Assembly (NCBI GenBank): GCA_032622095.1
Contig: CP136061.1
Span: 234,420,944 to 234,484,943, forward strand
Direction of reading: 5' to 3'
DNA: 64,000 nucleotides
Source of the DNA: Siphonodentalium dalli
Taxonomy: Eukaryota; Mollusca; Scaphopoda; Gadilida; Siphonodentaliidae
This document shows, one piece after another, positions 24,538 to 37,170 of this stretch; within the stretch, counting starts at the first letter, position 1, and the number at the start of each line of letters is the position of its first letter. The notes beneath the pieces were generated by a model that saw only the letters and a program-made list of their open reading frames with translations, searched no databases and was not told where the DNA came from. The position numbers were made by a program, and so were the translations under genes.

Positions 24538-27110
24538 TATGTAGATACGCAGAAATCGTACAGGCTATTGCAAACGCATCGGCTGCGTGTCTTCCTCGTA
24601 AACGTTTCAAACGTAATCATAAACCCTTCTGGAATGATGAGTTAAAAGCGTTACACGAACAAATGCGGGCATATCGGAGAAAATGGATAGAGTCGATTTC
24701 GGAACTTATGTTGAATATAAAGAAGCCAAATGCAATTTTCGTAGGCTCTATAGGAGAGCATCCCATAACCACATGAGAGAAGTGGTAAACGAAATAGATG
24801 AACGCGCTGAGGTGGATCAAGATTACATTTTCCGCATGTTAAACGCGGAACAAAAAAATTTACTCGCTAACAAAAATCCATTTTTCGTGCACAATGGAAC
24901 TGTTCTTCGTGAGGAATCGGAAATAACTGAAGGTTGGGCGAAATACTTCGAAAATCTGTACTCGCCGTTATATCAACCGAGCTTTGACTCAGAACAATTT
25001 AACCGTATTAATTTTTTTGTTGACCGAGAAGTGACCAATACAAGTGAAAGTAAAATTGACAAGAATATCATATTCCCGAACAGAGAGCGAACTGGGTGAT
25101 GTTTGTCGAAATCTTGATCGCGGTAAAGCTGCAGGGTGGGATCTCATCGCAAACGAACATATTATATATGGTGGCCCTGTGTTAATCCATGCGGTGTCAG
25201 ACCTGCTTACTGATGTTATTACAGAACAAACAGTCCCTGATCGTATGAAGCACGGTGTTATTATCACTTTATATAAAGGAGGCTCCAAACCAAAAACAGA
25301 TTACGACAGTTATAGAGCCATCACTTTGATGCCTGTACTTTACAAAATACTTGAAAAAATAATCCAGATTCGATTAGAGCGATATACACCATACTTACTC
25401 GAAGTTAACCCATTGCAGCACGGATTCCAAAAAGGAATAAGTGCTAACATGACCTCCTACTTGATGAGAGAATGCATTTCATACGTATCCGAAAGCTAAA
25501 CAAATTTGTATTCGTGTTTCCTTGATGTTTGAAGGCCTTTGACACCGTCTGGGTAAATGGTCTATTGTATAAACTTTACGAACGCGGGGTGCAGGGACAT
25601 TTGTTCATATTATTATACAACCTTTTGACAAATGTATCATGTTCAGTTCGATACCAACATACTTCATCTCAGTGGTTTAATGTATTACAGGGAGCTAGAC
25701 AAGGAATATATACTGTCGCCGTTTTACTATATGATTTACGTAGATGAATTGATCAACCAATTAGCCAGCGCATGATATGGACTACAAATGTTGGGCATAA
25801 ATTGCACCAGCCCAACACACGCGGACGATATGGTGTTACTGTCTCTCAGTAAAAAGGGTTTACAAAAACTTTGTGAAATATGCGTATCTTACAGCAACAC
25901 ATGGAGGTACAGATATAACCCAAATAAATGCTGTATAATTGTTTTTAATGAGAAAAAAGTAAATTATACTCGTCAAAATCGCGCATGGAATCTAGGGGAA
26001 TCTCAGATCAGGGAGGATACGCGAACAACTCATTTGGGGTTACCACTCGATAAATACGATTGCAACGGTGCCTTCGTTGAAAATATTTGCGAAAAAAATA
26101 AAAGTACGTTTATGATGCTCACAAATGCTGGTGTTCATCCGGGTGGTATAACTCCAAAGAGCTGTTCGATTATCTACTCGTCTGTGGTACTTCCGAGGGG
26201 GTTGTACGGTTCTGAATTACTTTGGAATTTGTCTCAGAATAACCGTGATCGTCTGGAAAGAACACATCGATTTTGCGTTAAATTTGTCCAGGGTCTATAT
26301 ACACGCACAAAGACAGAAATAGCACTTGGGCTAGTCGGTCTTCCTCCACTCATGTCTTTAATCGATAAACGCACACTCTCATTATTTGGCTCGCTTTGTA
26401 ATCTGTCGCTAAACAAAACTGTTAAAGCTGTTTTCTTAACCCGTTTGTGTCAATATGTCGTGGGGTGTTCAGAGATAAGCGATAAAACATTCATAGCTGA
26501 CATTATTACAACACTCCAGAAATATAACATGGTCGACTACCTGATCACTTTTATTGATTTACACGAATTCCCGAATAAACTAGCATGGCAAAATGTATTG
26601 AAAGACAAATGGAAAATCGGGTGTTCTGAAGAGTGGACAGCAATTATAAATGGCGACAATAGACTTGCTCGGTTCGCTGCCATACAACCAGAATTAACCA
26701 TGTCTCACCTTTGGGGAAAATGTCGATGCTTCCCAAAATATTAATCATCGTACACGCTTGTTGCCCGCCTTATGGCTATGTTACCTGGTGAGAAACAGGT
26801 ATGTCCTCTCTGCGGCCACGAACACAGCGACGTTGTTAAACATACCATATGCGAATGCACGTCAATAACGTCGGAGAGGAACCTTGTAGAATTCGACATT
26901 TTGAACATATTTGATATAGAATTCTACCTAAAGTTTGACAAACTGAGTCCAGAATCTAAAACTCGAATTTTTCTTTCTGGATTATCAGATTTCATGACGA
27001 TTCCACTTGAATATACGGAGGACCCAATTAATTTTGTTGTTAAAAAGTCTGCTGATCTATGGAAACGCTACGTTGACCTAATAACTTTATCTGAGAATGC
27101 GACGAATTAA
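24538..27110 (+). pseudogene. Linker, reverse transcriptase and zinc motif of LINE ORF2
   Basis: The reading sense resumes with CRYAEIVQAIANAS and PRKRFKRNHKPFWNDELK, a typical endonuclease-RT linker. RT blocks follow in several frames: GKAAGWD (about 25125), PDRMKHGVIITLYKGG and YRAITLMPVLYKILEK (25240-25360), FLDV then, after a frameshift with stop, KAFDTVW near 25535, the RQG box at about 25695, and the catalytic HADDMVLLS at about 25820. Thumb sequence runs to 26744. After one more shift, CPLCGHEHSDVVKHTICEC (about 26800-26860) gives a C-terminal zinc motif. Frame breaks near 25090, 25499, 25747 and 26744 show it is dead. Confidence 0.87.
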
Positions 27111-27605
27111 GAAACATCAGCTCCAGCAGATCAGTAAAGGTTGACATATTTCAATATATAAGTAAAGGAAATATACATACATGTAACAGCTATGGCAAAA
27201 TGGTCGCTGACAATTGAGCTTGTTTTCTGCGATACATTTACCCGATAATGCTTGGAATACATTTACATTGAAAAACATTTTATGTCTATGTACATGTAGA
27301 TAATGCATTGTAGGTTCGTATAAGCTCACTTGGTGCATGCATGGATGATGTGTATGTAATAGCTTATGACCGTGCCAATGTTCTACTTGCATTGAATCTA
27401 TAATATATGTGTGTAAAATCCAGAATCTGATTATGTATGTCTTACACTTTGCTTCCGCTCCGATTGGAGATATCCGAATATGATATCATCTTGGCATCTT
27501 GACCAAAACTGTGCTAGATCGGAGTAGCATCCATGTTCGTGTAGTATTATTCGTTGACTCTGCGTATGTGAGGGAGGGAGGATATGTGTAAGTGTTGACG
27601 AGATA
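27111..27605. other. LINE 3' flank, non-coding
   Basis: This AT-rich interval follows the LINE stop codon and may contain its 3' UTR. No poly-A tail or target duplication is obvious. It ends at the A/TC start of the first plus-oriented Helitron. Confidence 0.5.
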
Positions 27606-28297
27606 TCTATTATATATTTTGGAAGATCTGTCTGTGTATCTGTGGTCTGTGTATCTGTGGTCTGTGTGTTCGCGATGAACTCGAAAACGGCCGACCCGAT
27701 TTCGATGAAACTTCTTATGTGAGGGTACAATCGGTCGGGAAGTGGCATAGGCATATTAATTTTCAGATCCGATGTCAACTTTTCACGTGCCGAGGTCAAA
27801 TCTGTTTTTACGCCGTTTTGCGCTAATATATTTAAGTTCGGTGCCGGTCATATAATTTGCACGGTTAGAATCTGTGGCGCTTCATCTTTCCAATGATGTA
27901 TCACACGCCTGTGTACGTTTAAAGTTTCTACCTTAATTATCGGGAAGAACGCAGGACCATGCTTCGCTCATCGAAAAACATTCAGTAAATATATTACGCC
28001 GTCAACAGATCGTGACATGATCGCGTTTAACTCTTAACCGGCCGATGTCGCGTTAACTCATCACCGACCGAGGTATCCGCAAATGACATTGGGCTATATA
28101 TCTCGGAAACTGGTGGAGCTATCGACTTGAAATTTGGTATGTGAATGTATCTTGCCCCGGATACGAATTTTATCGGGTCGCCGAGCACGTGCGACGCCAG
28201 CTTCGCGCATGCGCAGACCAGATCTCGAAAACGGGTGGAGCTATCGACTTGAAATTTGGTTTTTGAATAGCCCGGACGAAGTCGGGTCACCTTCTAG
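27606..28297 (+). mobile_element. Non-autonomous Helitron, plus array copy 1 of 3
   Basis: The element starts A/TCTATTATATATTTTGGAAG, has a (CTGTGT)-type microsatellite, and ends with the bulged hairpin CCCGGACGAAGTCGGG, TCACCTT and CTAG at 28294-28297. Hairpin plus 11-nt terminal segment, TC start and CTRR end are the Helitron hallmarks. The interior matches the body of minus-array copy 2. Confidence 0.85.
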
Positions 28298-28749
28298 TCT
28301 ATTATATATTTTGGAAGATCTGTGTGTGTGTGTGTCTGTGTGTCTGTCTGTAATCGATGGACTCGAAAACGGCCTAGCCGATTTCGATGAAACTTGGTAT
28401 GTGGGTGTATTTTCGGCCAGGGAGTGACATGGGCCTATTAATTTGCCCGTGCGACGTGACCTTGACCTTGAAATCGGGTAATTTCAAGGTCAAACGCCCG
28501 AATATCACGGGATTTCGATGAAACTTGGTATGTGGGGGTATCTTCGGCCGGGGAGTGGCATAAACCTATTAATTTGCCCGTGCGACGTGGCCTTGACCTT
28601 GAAATCGGGTCATTTCAAGGTCAAACGCTTGTCGGGTACTTTTGTCCGGGCAGTGTTTTGGACTGGTCAAATCGTGACCCCACTTGACCTTGACCTTCAA
28701 AATGGACAATTCAAGGTCAAAGCCCGGACGATGTCGGGTCACCTTCTAG
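28298..28749 (+). mobile_element. Non-autonomous Helitron, plus array copy 2 of 3
   Basis: It begins TCTATTATATATTTTGG immediately after the CTAG of copy 1 and ends with hairpin, TCACCTT and CTAG at 28746-28749. The interior differs: it is built of units with GATGAAACTTGGTATGTGGG and inverted pairs of TGACCTTGA and TCAAGGTCA. So the family shares ends but swaps its cargo. Confidence 0.85.
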
Positions 28750-29335
28750 TCTATTATATATTTTTGGAAGATCTGTCTGTCTGTGTGTCTGTGTGTTCGC
28801 GATGAACTCGAAAACGGCCGGGCCGATTTCGATGAAACTTGGTATTTGAGGGTATTTTCGGCCGGGAACGGGCATAGGCCTATTAATTTGCCCGTGCGAC
28901 GTGACATTGACCTTGAAATCGGGTCATTTCAAGGTCAAACGCCCGAATATCACGGGATTTCGATGAAACTTGGTATGTGGGGGTACTTTGGTATGGGGAG
29001 TCTCATAAGCATATTCATTTGCCCGTGCGACGTGACCTTGACCTTGAAATCTGGTCACTTCAAGGTCAAATCGCCAATTTTGATGAGATTTTGACGAAAT
29101 TTTATACATAGGGTTACTTTTGTTCACTGGGTGTTTTGGACGGGTCAAATCGTGACCCCGACCTGATCTTGACCTTCAAAATGATAAATTCAAGGTCAAA
29201 TTGGGTAAAACGGATGGATTTCGACGGGCACGTTTGTCCGGTACTTTTGTCCGGGCAGTGTTTTGGACTGGTCAAATCGTGACCCCATTTTGACCTTGAC
29301 CTTCAAAATGGACAATTCAAGGTCAAAGCCCGGAC
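28444..29335. promoter_or_regulatory. Cluster of TCAAGGTCA extended nuclear-receptor half-sites
   Basis: At least a dozen TCAAGGTCA or TGACCTTGA nonamers lie in about 900 bp, many as facing pairs separated by about 10 nt. TCAAGGTCA is the known extended half-site for ERR, SF-1/FTZ-F1 type receptors. The sites come with the Helitron interior. Whether any receptor binds here is inference. Confidence 0.45.
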
Positions 29336-29355
29336 GAAGTCGGGTCACCTTCTAG
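28750..29355 (+). mobile_element. Non-autonomous Helitron, plus array copy 3 of 3
   Basis: It joins directly to copy 2 and ends CTAG at 29352-29355, followed by T, which closes a single A/T target for the three-copy array. The interior carries further TGACCTTGA/TCAAGGTCA pairs. The frame at 28783-29094 is an effect of these repeats and has no motif. Confidence 0.85.
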
Positions 29356-29432
29356 TATGTATATATATATAGCTATATATATGTATATATGTGTATATGT
29401 GTGTATGTATATGTGTGTATGTGTGTGTATGC

Positions 29433-29483
<51 letters not shown>

Positions 29484-29495
29484 TGTGTGTGTGTG

Positions 29496-29527
<32 letters not shown>
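29356..29527. repeat. (TA)n / (TATG)n microsatellite
   Basis: About 170 bp of alternating purine-pyrimidine repeats, chiefly AT with TGTA and TGTG interruptions. It separates the three-copy Helitron array from the next copy. Frames rich in Tyr and Ile across it are artefacts. Confidence 0.95.
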
Positions 29528-29528
<1 letters not shown>

Positions 29529-30371
29529 CTATTATATATTTTGAAAGATCTGTGTGTGTGTGTGTTTGAAATCGATGGACTCCAAAACGACTAAGCCAAT
29601 TTCGATGAAATTTGGTATTTTAGGGTATTTTCGGCCGGAGACGAACATAGGCATATTTATTTGTCCGTGCGAGGTCAACTTTTCACGTGCGGAGGTCAAA
29701 TCTATTTTTACGCCGTTTTTGCGCTAATATATTTCAGTTCGGTGCTCACAAATCGATTCGATATAGCGCGAATAATAAATTGCCAGTCATATAATTTGCA
29801 CGGTTAGAATCTGTGTGGCTTCATCTTTCCAACGATATATAATATGTATGTATCCGTTTTAGTTATCTGCCTCAATTATTAGGTACAAGTGGTACGATGC
29901 TTTTATCAGGATAAAATCAATGCGTAATTTCTATGACGTCGTCAGAGGTCATAAAGTTAGATTACGTTAACTCTCACCCTGCCGATGCATTTGACTGTGT
30001 CGCGTTAACTCATCACCGGCCGAGGTATCCGCAAATGACATTGGGCTATATATCTCTGAAACGGGTGTAGCTATCGACTTGAAATTTGGTATGTGAATGT
30101 ATCTTGCCCCGGATACGAATTTTATCGGGTCGCCGAGCACGTGCGACGCCAGCTTCGCGCATGCGCAGACGAGATCTCGGAAACGGGTTGAGATATTGAC
30201 TTTAAATTTGGTATGTGAATGTATCTTGCCCCGGATACGAATTTTATCGGGTCGCCGAGCACGTGCGACACCAGCTTCGCGCATGCGCAGACCAGATCTA
30301 GGAAACGGGTGGAGCAATCGACTTGAAATTTGGTTTTTTAATAGCCCGGACGAAGTCGGGTCACCTTCTAG
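29528..30371 (+). mobile_element. Non-autonomous Helitron, single plus copy
   Basis: It starts A/TCTATTATATATTTTGAAAG within the TA microsatellite and ends with the CCCGGACGAAGTCGGG hairpin and CTAG at 30368-30371, followed by T. The body has two tandem copies of the AAATTTGGTATGTGAATG-GCGCATGCGC unit. It is longer than the 27606 copy but clearly homologous. Confidence 0.85.
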
Positions 30372-30728
30372 TATATATATATATATGTATAGAGAGAGAA
30401 GGCGAAGGAAGAGGGGGAGATGCTATGTACGGGTGCGTGTGTGATGCTTTGAAGTGAGAATGTATCGACTTACAGTATTGCTATATTCTTATTATCTCAT
30501 TGTGGTTGTTTGTAGGATCTTGTCAAGTTAATCAGTATGGTTATAACGTTTCAGATTTTGAACAAATCGTAAGGTTGATCAGGGTTGACAAGTCCGTTAT
30601 TAATGCTTTTGTATTTAACGAGTTATGATATTCCAGTTTCACTTGACGAATTTCCTCAGCATTCTAACTTGTCATATGGTATATGCATATACAAATATAT
30701 GCTTCGTGACAGGTTCAACAAAAGGTAG
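30372..30728. other. Spacer with TA and purine-rich microsatellite
   Basis: A short TA run followed by a GA-rich stretch (30390-30420), then unremarkable non-coding sequence up to the first foldback element. Confidence 0.6.
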
Positions 30729-33700
30729 TAGTCTGGTCGATAAACTCAAATTTTAGGGTCAACCTATAAAAAATTCGGACTAAGTTGGTTTTTATACCAT
30801 TTTGAAGAGGAAGCTCTCCTCTATAACATATCCAAAATCCGCTAAAATTCCGCTTTATAAGTCAGTTTGATGCAATTTTTGTGAGAACATCTTGTCATAT
30901 GTATACATATGTAGATATTTTTGTGAAGCTAAGACATAACGCCACCTTTTTGTGTCAAAATTGGAACTCCCCGTCCAAGATGGCCGCCAAAATGGCGACC
31001 GGAAGTGAACATTTTACGTTTTTTAATAATATCTTTAAGATAAGTTTCTGTGGTTTGGAACTGATTGAGAATTGTGACTTTATTTTGTATTTATCATATT
31101 ATCTGACCATTGGAGCAACGAAATATGCTGTTCGTTGGGTCCACACCCCTTCCGATCACTCAAAAATTCGATATTACGAAACGCGGTATAACATTCCACA
31201 AAAGATCCCCATTGGGTTTCTAGTCATATTTCACCAAGAAGTTGGAAGAACTGTGCAATGTAAGTGATGCATTCTATATCTTATTGATATTCGAACTCAA
31301 TGGTACCTAAATTGTCACTTTGGCCGCCAAAATATGGAAAATGGTAATTATTATCCCAGCGTGCCATGCAACCGCTTACAAGTTGTGGTGATGCACACAA
31401 TTGACTATTATGTCTTATATACATTGAATTCCAACATTTCTTATGCAACTTGATTAATTTTTACTATTTACTATTATGAAATTACCAGAATTATGGGATT
31501 GTTCTATCACAAACAGCATCAAACTCGGCAAAAAATAACTTTTCATGTTTGGACCATTTAAAACAAAAGGAAAATGGAACTCTCTTTGGTATCAAAGGTT
31601 TTTTTTTTTTTTTGTTGATATGCATTACATGTGTGATAGTGTGGTGTTTTCGACAATATTACTCAAGATGACTTTCAAAATGGCAACCAAATTTGGTAAA
31701 AAGGTTATATTCCGAACATTATTCTCTGCTGTTCCGAAATGGTGGCAAATTGTAACTCACTTGGTTATTAAACATGCTACTTAATCAACTGACAATTAAA
31801 TCTTATATTCTGGTTGTCCCAGCACCTTATGAGGCACGACAAATTCATTTTAACACCTCTTTTGGGATTATGTCCATGTTTTTATCGGAAACGGACAGAA
31901 CGTTGAAACTGAATTGAAAGGGATCATATTATGTGGCTACTCTGGCCCACGAGCATCAAAATTGATTAACTATTTTGTTAGGAAAACCGTTTTCATCCCG
32001 TTGCATATAAGACGCAATTAATGTGGAGAACACTCTGATATTACCTCTATCGATTAGCATATCCTTGAGTTATTGTGGAAAGCAATAGTCACCCAAAGGT
32101 GCACCAGTACAAATCACACATGAGCATGCAGTCACTCCATATATACATTGAGACCACATAAATGGCCAAGTGCCACTCGCTGTATAGGCATACACCTCAC
32201 CCATTACCACACAGCCACACTTGTGTTTACCCATACACCAACACATGGCCCTATAACCGTGAATAACCATGCAAACACACCAGGTATACTCCTACACCTC
32301 ACACAACATGTATACATATTCACTACATACATGAACACAAAGTAACATCTTGTATACCTATTCGCCTCACCATGTGCCATACAGTCGTTACTCTATGTAT
32401 ATGTATTTGCCATTTGCATAGCTATATAGCCACTAAAGATATACATATAAACCCCACCGATGACCATACAGTCACTCCTGGTATACCTGTTCGCTACATC
32501 CATGATCATAGATCACTTCTTGTATACCTATTTGCCTAACCAGTGGTCATACAGTCTCACTCCATGTATATATATATATACATATTTACGACACCCGTGG
32601 TCATATAGCTACTCAAGACATACACATACACCCAACCCAAAACCATAGAGTCACCCCAGGTATATACATATAGACCTCACCAATGGACTTACAGCCCTTC
32701 TAGATATATCAATGTCCCGTACCGCGCACACGGCCATTCATACACTCCAGACTTGCATATACACCTGACCCATGACAATTCAGCCTCTCGCTGTATACGC
32801 ATAAACCACATTCGTGATCATAGTCACTCCTTGTATATCAATTCACCCCACAATTAATGTTGCCATACTGTCAATCCCTATATACAAATTGGCCGTGGCA
32901 TGGCATATAGTCACTCATGATATACATATACACCTCACTCTCGACCACAGCGTCACTCCAGGTGTTTATATATACCTCATTAATGGCCATAAGGCCCTTC
33001 TAGATATACCAATACCCCGCACACACGGCCATTCGTACACTTCAGACTTGCATATACAGCTCAACCGTGACAATTCAGCCACTCGCTGTATACTTAAACA
33101 CCGTCTCCATGAGCATTCAGCTATTCACTGTATGTTTGTACACACCACCAATGGCAATACAATAGGCCATACATATAAACATATACATCCCACCCATCAC
33201 CATGATGTCACTCTCTATATACACTAGCCGCCAGTGGCCATCAAAGTGTACTCCATGTATGCATATACATTTCAGCAATGACCGTGCAGTCATTCCATGT
33301 AAACATATACACATTGCCCATAACCATACAACCACACCATATTTATACATACACCCACCCATTACCATGCATCCAACACATGTATACATATACACCCACC
33401 CATGACAATACAGCCACTCAATGTACACATGTACAGCCCACCCCTGACCACACAGTCATTCCATATCTACATAGAGGACAGTGTAGCTGCCCTCGTTATG
33501 CACATACACCACTTCAATTATCAGACAGCCAATCACTGTAAACATGTTCACATCACACTTCACCATATATGCATCTCACCATGGACACCCCATCCATGCC
33601 CACATAGCCACACATTGTATAACTATTCACATCATTCATGAATACAATAGCTACATGTATACATACTCACATCGCCTATGACCATACAGTCAATAGACAT

Positions 33701-35006
33701 ACACACTGTATTAAGTTGATTACTGTTGATGATAATGGGCCAGAATAGCCACATAATATGATCACTCACAGTTCCGTTTCAACGTTCTGTCCATTTCCGT
33801 TCAAAAACAAGGACGTTTTTGGCAAAATACATATTGCATTCCTCAAAATGAACTTGTCATGCCTCGTAGGGTATCGGGACAACCAGAATAGAACATTTAG
33901 TTGATTAAGTAGCATGTGAGTCACAATTGATTATGCATACATATACACCACGTATATACACATATGTATATGTATATAATAATGTTTACCAAATTTTGTT
34001 GCCATTTTGGAAGCCATCTTGAGTAATTTGTCTAAAACACCTCAGTGTGACACATCATGTAACACATATCAAAACAATAAACATCTTGTGTTACCAAACA
34101 TAGTTCCATTTTACTTTTAAACAATGGCTCAAACCTGAACAGCGATTTTTTGCCGATTTTGATTTCAGGTTTGTGACAGAAAATTCCGAATAATTTTGGC
34201 AATTTCAGTGGTTGAAATAGTAACACATACCCAATGTGCATCAGAAATGTTAGTAGTCAAGCTATATAAGACAGAATTGTCAATTGTGTGCATCACCACA
34301 ACTTGTAAGCGGTTGCATGGCACGCTGGGATAACAATTAACATTTCCCATATTTTTGGCGGCCATTTTGACAGCCATTTTGAGCCAAAGTGACAATTTTG
34401 GTACCATTGAGTTCGAATATCAATAAGATATAGAATGCATCACTTACACTGCACAGTTCTTACAACTTCTTGATGAAATGTGACTAGAAACCCAATGGGG
34501 ATCTTTTCTAAAATGTTATACCGCGTTTTGTAAAATCGAATTGTTGAGTGATCGGAAGGGGTGTGGACCCCACGAATAGCATATTTCATTGCTTCAATGG
34601 TCAGTTAACATGCTAAATACAAAATAAAGTCACAATTCTCAACCAGTTCCAAACCACAGAAACTTATCTTAAAATATATTAGTAAACAAACTTTAAAACA
34701 CCACTTCCGGTCGCCATTTTGGCGGCCATCTTGGACGGGGGGTTTCAAAGGTGGCATTATGTCTTAGCTTCACAAAAATGTATACATGTGTATACATATG
34801 ACAATATGTTCTCACTATAATTGCTTCAAGCTGACTTATAGAAAAATGGCAGCCATCTTGGACGCTATCTTGAATTTCAAAAAATGCTCAAAGCAGATTT
34901 TAGCGGATTTTGGATATGTTATAGAGGATATATTCCTCGTCAAAATGGTATACAAACCAACTTAGTCCAAATTTGTTCTAGGTCAAACCTTTTATCGACC
35001 AGACTA
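30729..35006. mobile_element. Foldback element 1 (4.28 kb) with minisatellite core
   Basis: The left end TAGTCTGGTCGATAAA (30729) recurs inverted at the right end (35006). Arms of about 1.25 kb (30729-31975 and 33727-35006) match along their length with small insertions. They are non-coding and repeat an AAGATGGCCGCCAAAATGGC-type motif. The core (31976-33726) is mostly minisatellite. Flanks read TAG on the left and TAA on the right, so a TA or 3-bp duplication is possible. It is homologous to the element at 51367-55697. No transposase is seen. Confidence 0.85.
32090..33720. repeat. Minisatellite core of foldback element 1
   Basis: The array is made of 40-60-bp units that vary around TATACATATACACCTCACC followed by CATGACCATACAGTCACTCC. 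A higher-order period is visible: the block GCCCTTCTAGATATA...CACGGCCATTC occurs at 32693 and again at 32993, 300 bp apart. Frames across it are His/Tyr/Thr-rich artefacts. Confidence 0.88.
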
Positions 35007-35666
35007 TAATGCTTTATCGAATAATCAAATCAGTGTGTAACCACACAAACGATGTGCCATAATAAAATATATTATGAGTTGCCCTTGAGAGTCTGAAACT
35101 TAACTCGACACAGGGTAGCCAATGCACGCACCTCAATGTAATTACTATATAGTTGTCAATGACCGAGTTTTTTTCATGATATTCAGTGAATCATAGGATT
35201 CTGAGGTCCCGTTAGATAATTAGTTTGAGTGAACTTAGAATTTAATGTAAAACTCTGGTGTCCAATGATAAAATTTATTAGTGATTTATACAACAATAGA
35301 TTGGTTTTTGCTCTCTATATAAGGCAGTCATACCGGGAAACGCAAATGCCATAAATATTTAGTGATTCAATAATTCATATTTAAATTTTTTGAAAGGAAG
35401 GCAGTGTTCATTTAGTGATCATTTACATTACATCATGTTATTAGGAAAATTTAAATGGTTTGCATATTATATACATTTTTAAAAACAAAGAAATCAATGT
35501 GCATTTGAACTCATTTTCCCCAACTTGTGGTTGTGGCCTCGAGTCGTAAAATTATACTATAACGAGAAGCGGTTATTAACACCCATCGGGTGTTTACTTG
35601 TGGGCAAATTTTAGATCGCTGTATGTCTGTGGACGTTTTATAAATAGATAATCGTTTGTTCCGGTT
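35007..35666. other. Non-coding stretch
   Basis: AT-rich sequence without recognisable motifs or long frames. Confidence 0.5.
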
Positions 35667-35667
35667 T

Positions 35668-36275
35668 TGACAATTCGCAGTAGGTCCCTATTTGCGGAAG
35701 TCCCCGAATTCGCGGAGTTCCCCATAAATTGTCGAAATATGTTGATTTTAATGAGGGAACGGGTGCGTATATGTCAATTGATACGTATTTTAAACAAATA
35801 ACGACACGATCATTATAATAGTGGTTTGTTCTATCAATAATATGATCAGCATCATCACCATCATCATCATCATCATTATCATCATCATCATACGGAACAA
35901 GTCTTGCGACTTTTTCGTCCCAATAATATTATTGGCAATGCTTGTTTACAAATATATGTATCGTCATTCGATATTTACTTGTTTACTTTAGTAAAAAGGG
36001 AAATAGTATTCAACCAACTGATAGCCTGAAAATAATTTATAACCCATTGGGAACCCGTTGTGACAATTCGCAGTAGATCCCTATTTGCGGAGGTCTATTT
36101 GCGGAGTTCCCCGAATTCGCGGAGTTCCCCTAAAATTGTCGAAATATGTTGATTTTAACGAGGGAACGGGTGGGTATATGTCAATTGATACGTATTTTAA
36201 ACAAATAACGACACGGTCGTCATAATAGTGGTTTGTTCTATCAATCATATAATCATCATCATCATCACCATAGTA
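35668..36275 (+). repeat. Two-copy direct repeat with ATC microsatellite
   Basis: A block of about 220 bp starting GACAATTCGCAGTAG occurs at 35668 and 36061 (393 bp apart). Both contain CCCGAATTCGCGGAGTTCCCC, GTCGAAATATGTTGATTTTAA and AACAAATAACGACACG, and both end in a (ATC)n run (35850-35892 and 36248-36268). No coding function is visible. Confidence 0.85.
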
Positions 36276-36568
36276 CGTACTGAGGCAAAGCAGTGTTGGA
36301 ACATATGCCAATAGCAAATGGGAGAGGGGGTACTCATAAGTGAGTCAGCACTTGTCCTCCAATCCCATTGTCTATAAAAATGTATGTGTCATTTCCTATA
36401 TGTGTTATTGAAATTAGACAAATAAATATGTTTAAACCAGATCATCGTCAAAAATAAACGTCAAGTTTGAACTTCAATCAACTTTCGTCATGAGGCATAT
36501 TATGACTACTCATCCTTCTTGTATATATAGTACAATGCAACTAGTATTTATATTGTAGCTGGCGGATT

Positions 36569-36640
36569 GCGCTCCAAAATGCGCGCAATAATATTCGCTT
36601 TTGAATTTTCTTCGGTATCGAAATAGGTCGATAAATACTT
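36569..36640 (-). repeat. Dispersed repeat fragment (partner at 47.6 kb)
   Basis: On the minus strand this 72-bp segment matches 47571-47640 on the plus strand, sharing TATTTATCGAC, TATTTCGATACCG, AATTCAAAAGC and ATTTTGGAG.GC. The origin is unknown. Confidence 0.65.
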
Positions 36641-37170
36641 GACTACCATTCTACGAGCATTATATGCCCAGAAAGACGTATGTAAGTCATATTACAAATA
36701 CAACTTTGAACATGATGTCTGAATTCAAGACAAAAAGCACCCGTTCGCATGGCATGTATCAGAAAAGAACGTTCCGTGTTATTCTATTCCTGATATGGTA
36801 GACATGAAGCGTTTATTTCACTTCTGTGAGAAAAATTGAAAACAGCTGAAAAATGGCTATGACCATCGACAGTATATGAAGCCAGGATATCAATATTTCG
36901 TGTATTTGTCAATCTATCTTTTATCTGCTTCCAAATTACGTTAACAGAATATGGAAACTCGAATGAGCCATGTCCGTTTAAGTCGGCTAAAAAAACGATA
37001 ATTACGTGCATGTGTGCATCACGGAGGCGGATCGTTTTAAATATTCACCACAGAAGCGGACCGTTGACATATTCGTTGTTACTCTTGGCAACAACGTCAA
37101 CTCGAAGTGTTTTAGGTTTGTATTCCACTTGCGGTATACACAGATAGGTATTACTGAAATTGTGCAAAAT

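Larger units (their letters stand above)
11571..27110 (+). mobile_element. APE-type LINE interrupted by an 11.9-kb insertion
   Basis: The endonuclease half (11571-12605) and the linker plus reverse-transcriptase half (24538-27110) lie on the same strand in the right order for one ORF2. Coding sense runs up to LYRIDAVL on the left and resumes at CRYAEIVQAIANAS on the right, with DNA between them bounded by inverted repeats. The order is endonuclease, linker, RT, then a C-terminal CPLC zinc motif. The clade is uncertain; it differs clearly from the CR1-like copy at 1-2410. Frameshifts and stops make it inactive. Confidence 0.85.

Noticed and set aside
24394-24645. Plus-strand 83-residue frame at the LINE junction
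   Set aside because: It crosses the border between the long-TIR arm and the LINE and is a chimeric chance frame.
29357-29594. Tyr/Ile/Val/Cys-rich frames
   Set aside because: They translate the TA/TG microsatellite and have no other support.
15387-30371. CRISPR-like or satellite array
   Set aside because: Spacing is irregular, units are hundreds of bases long and have Helitron ends; this is eukaryotic DNA.
32148-33641. His/Tyr/Thr-rich plus-strand frames in the foldback core
   Set aside because: They are translations of the minisatellite in three frames.
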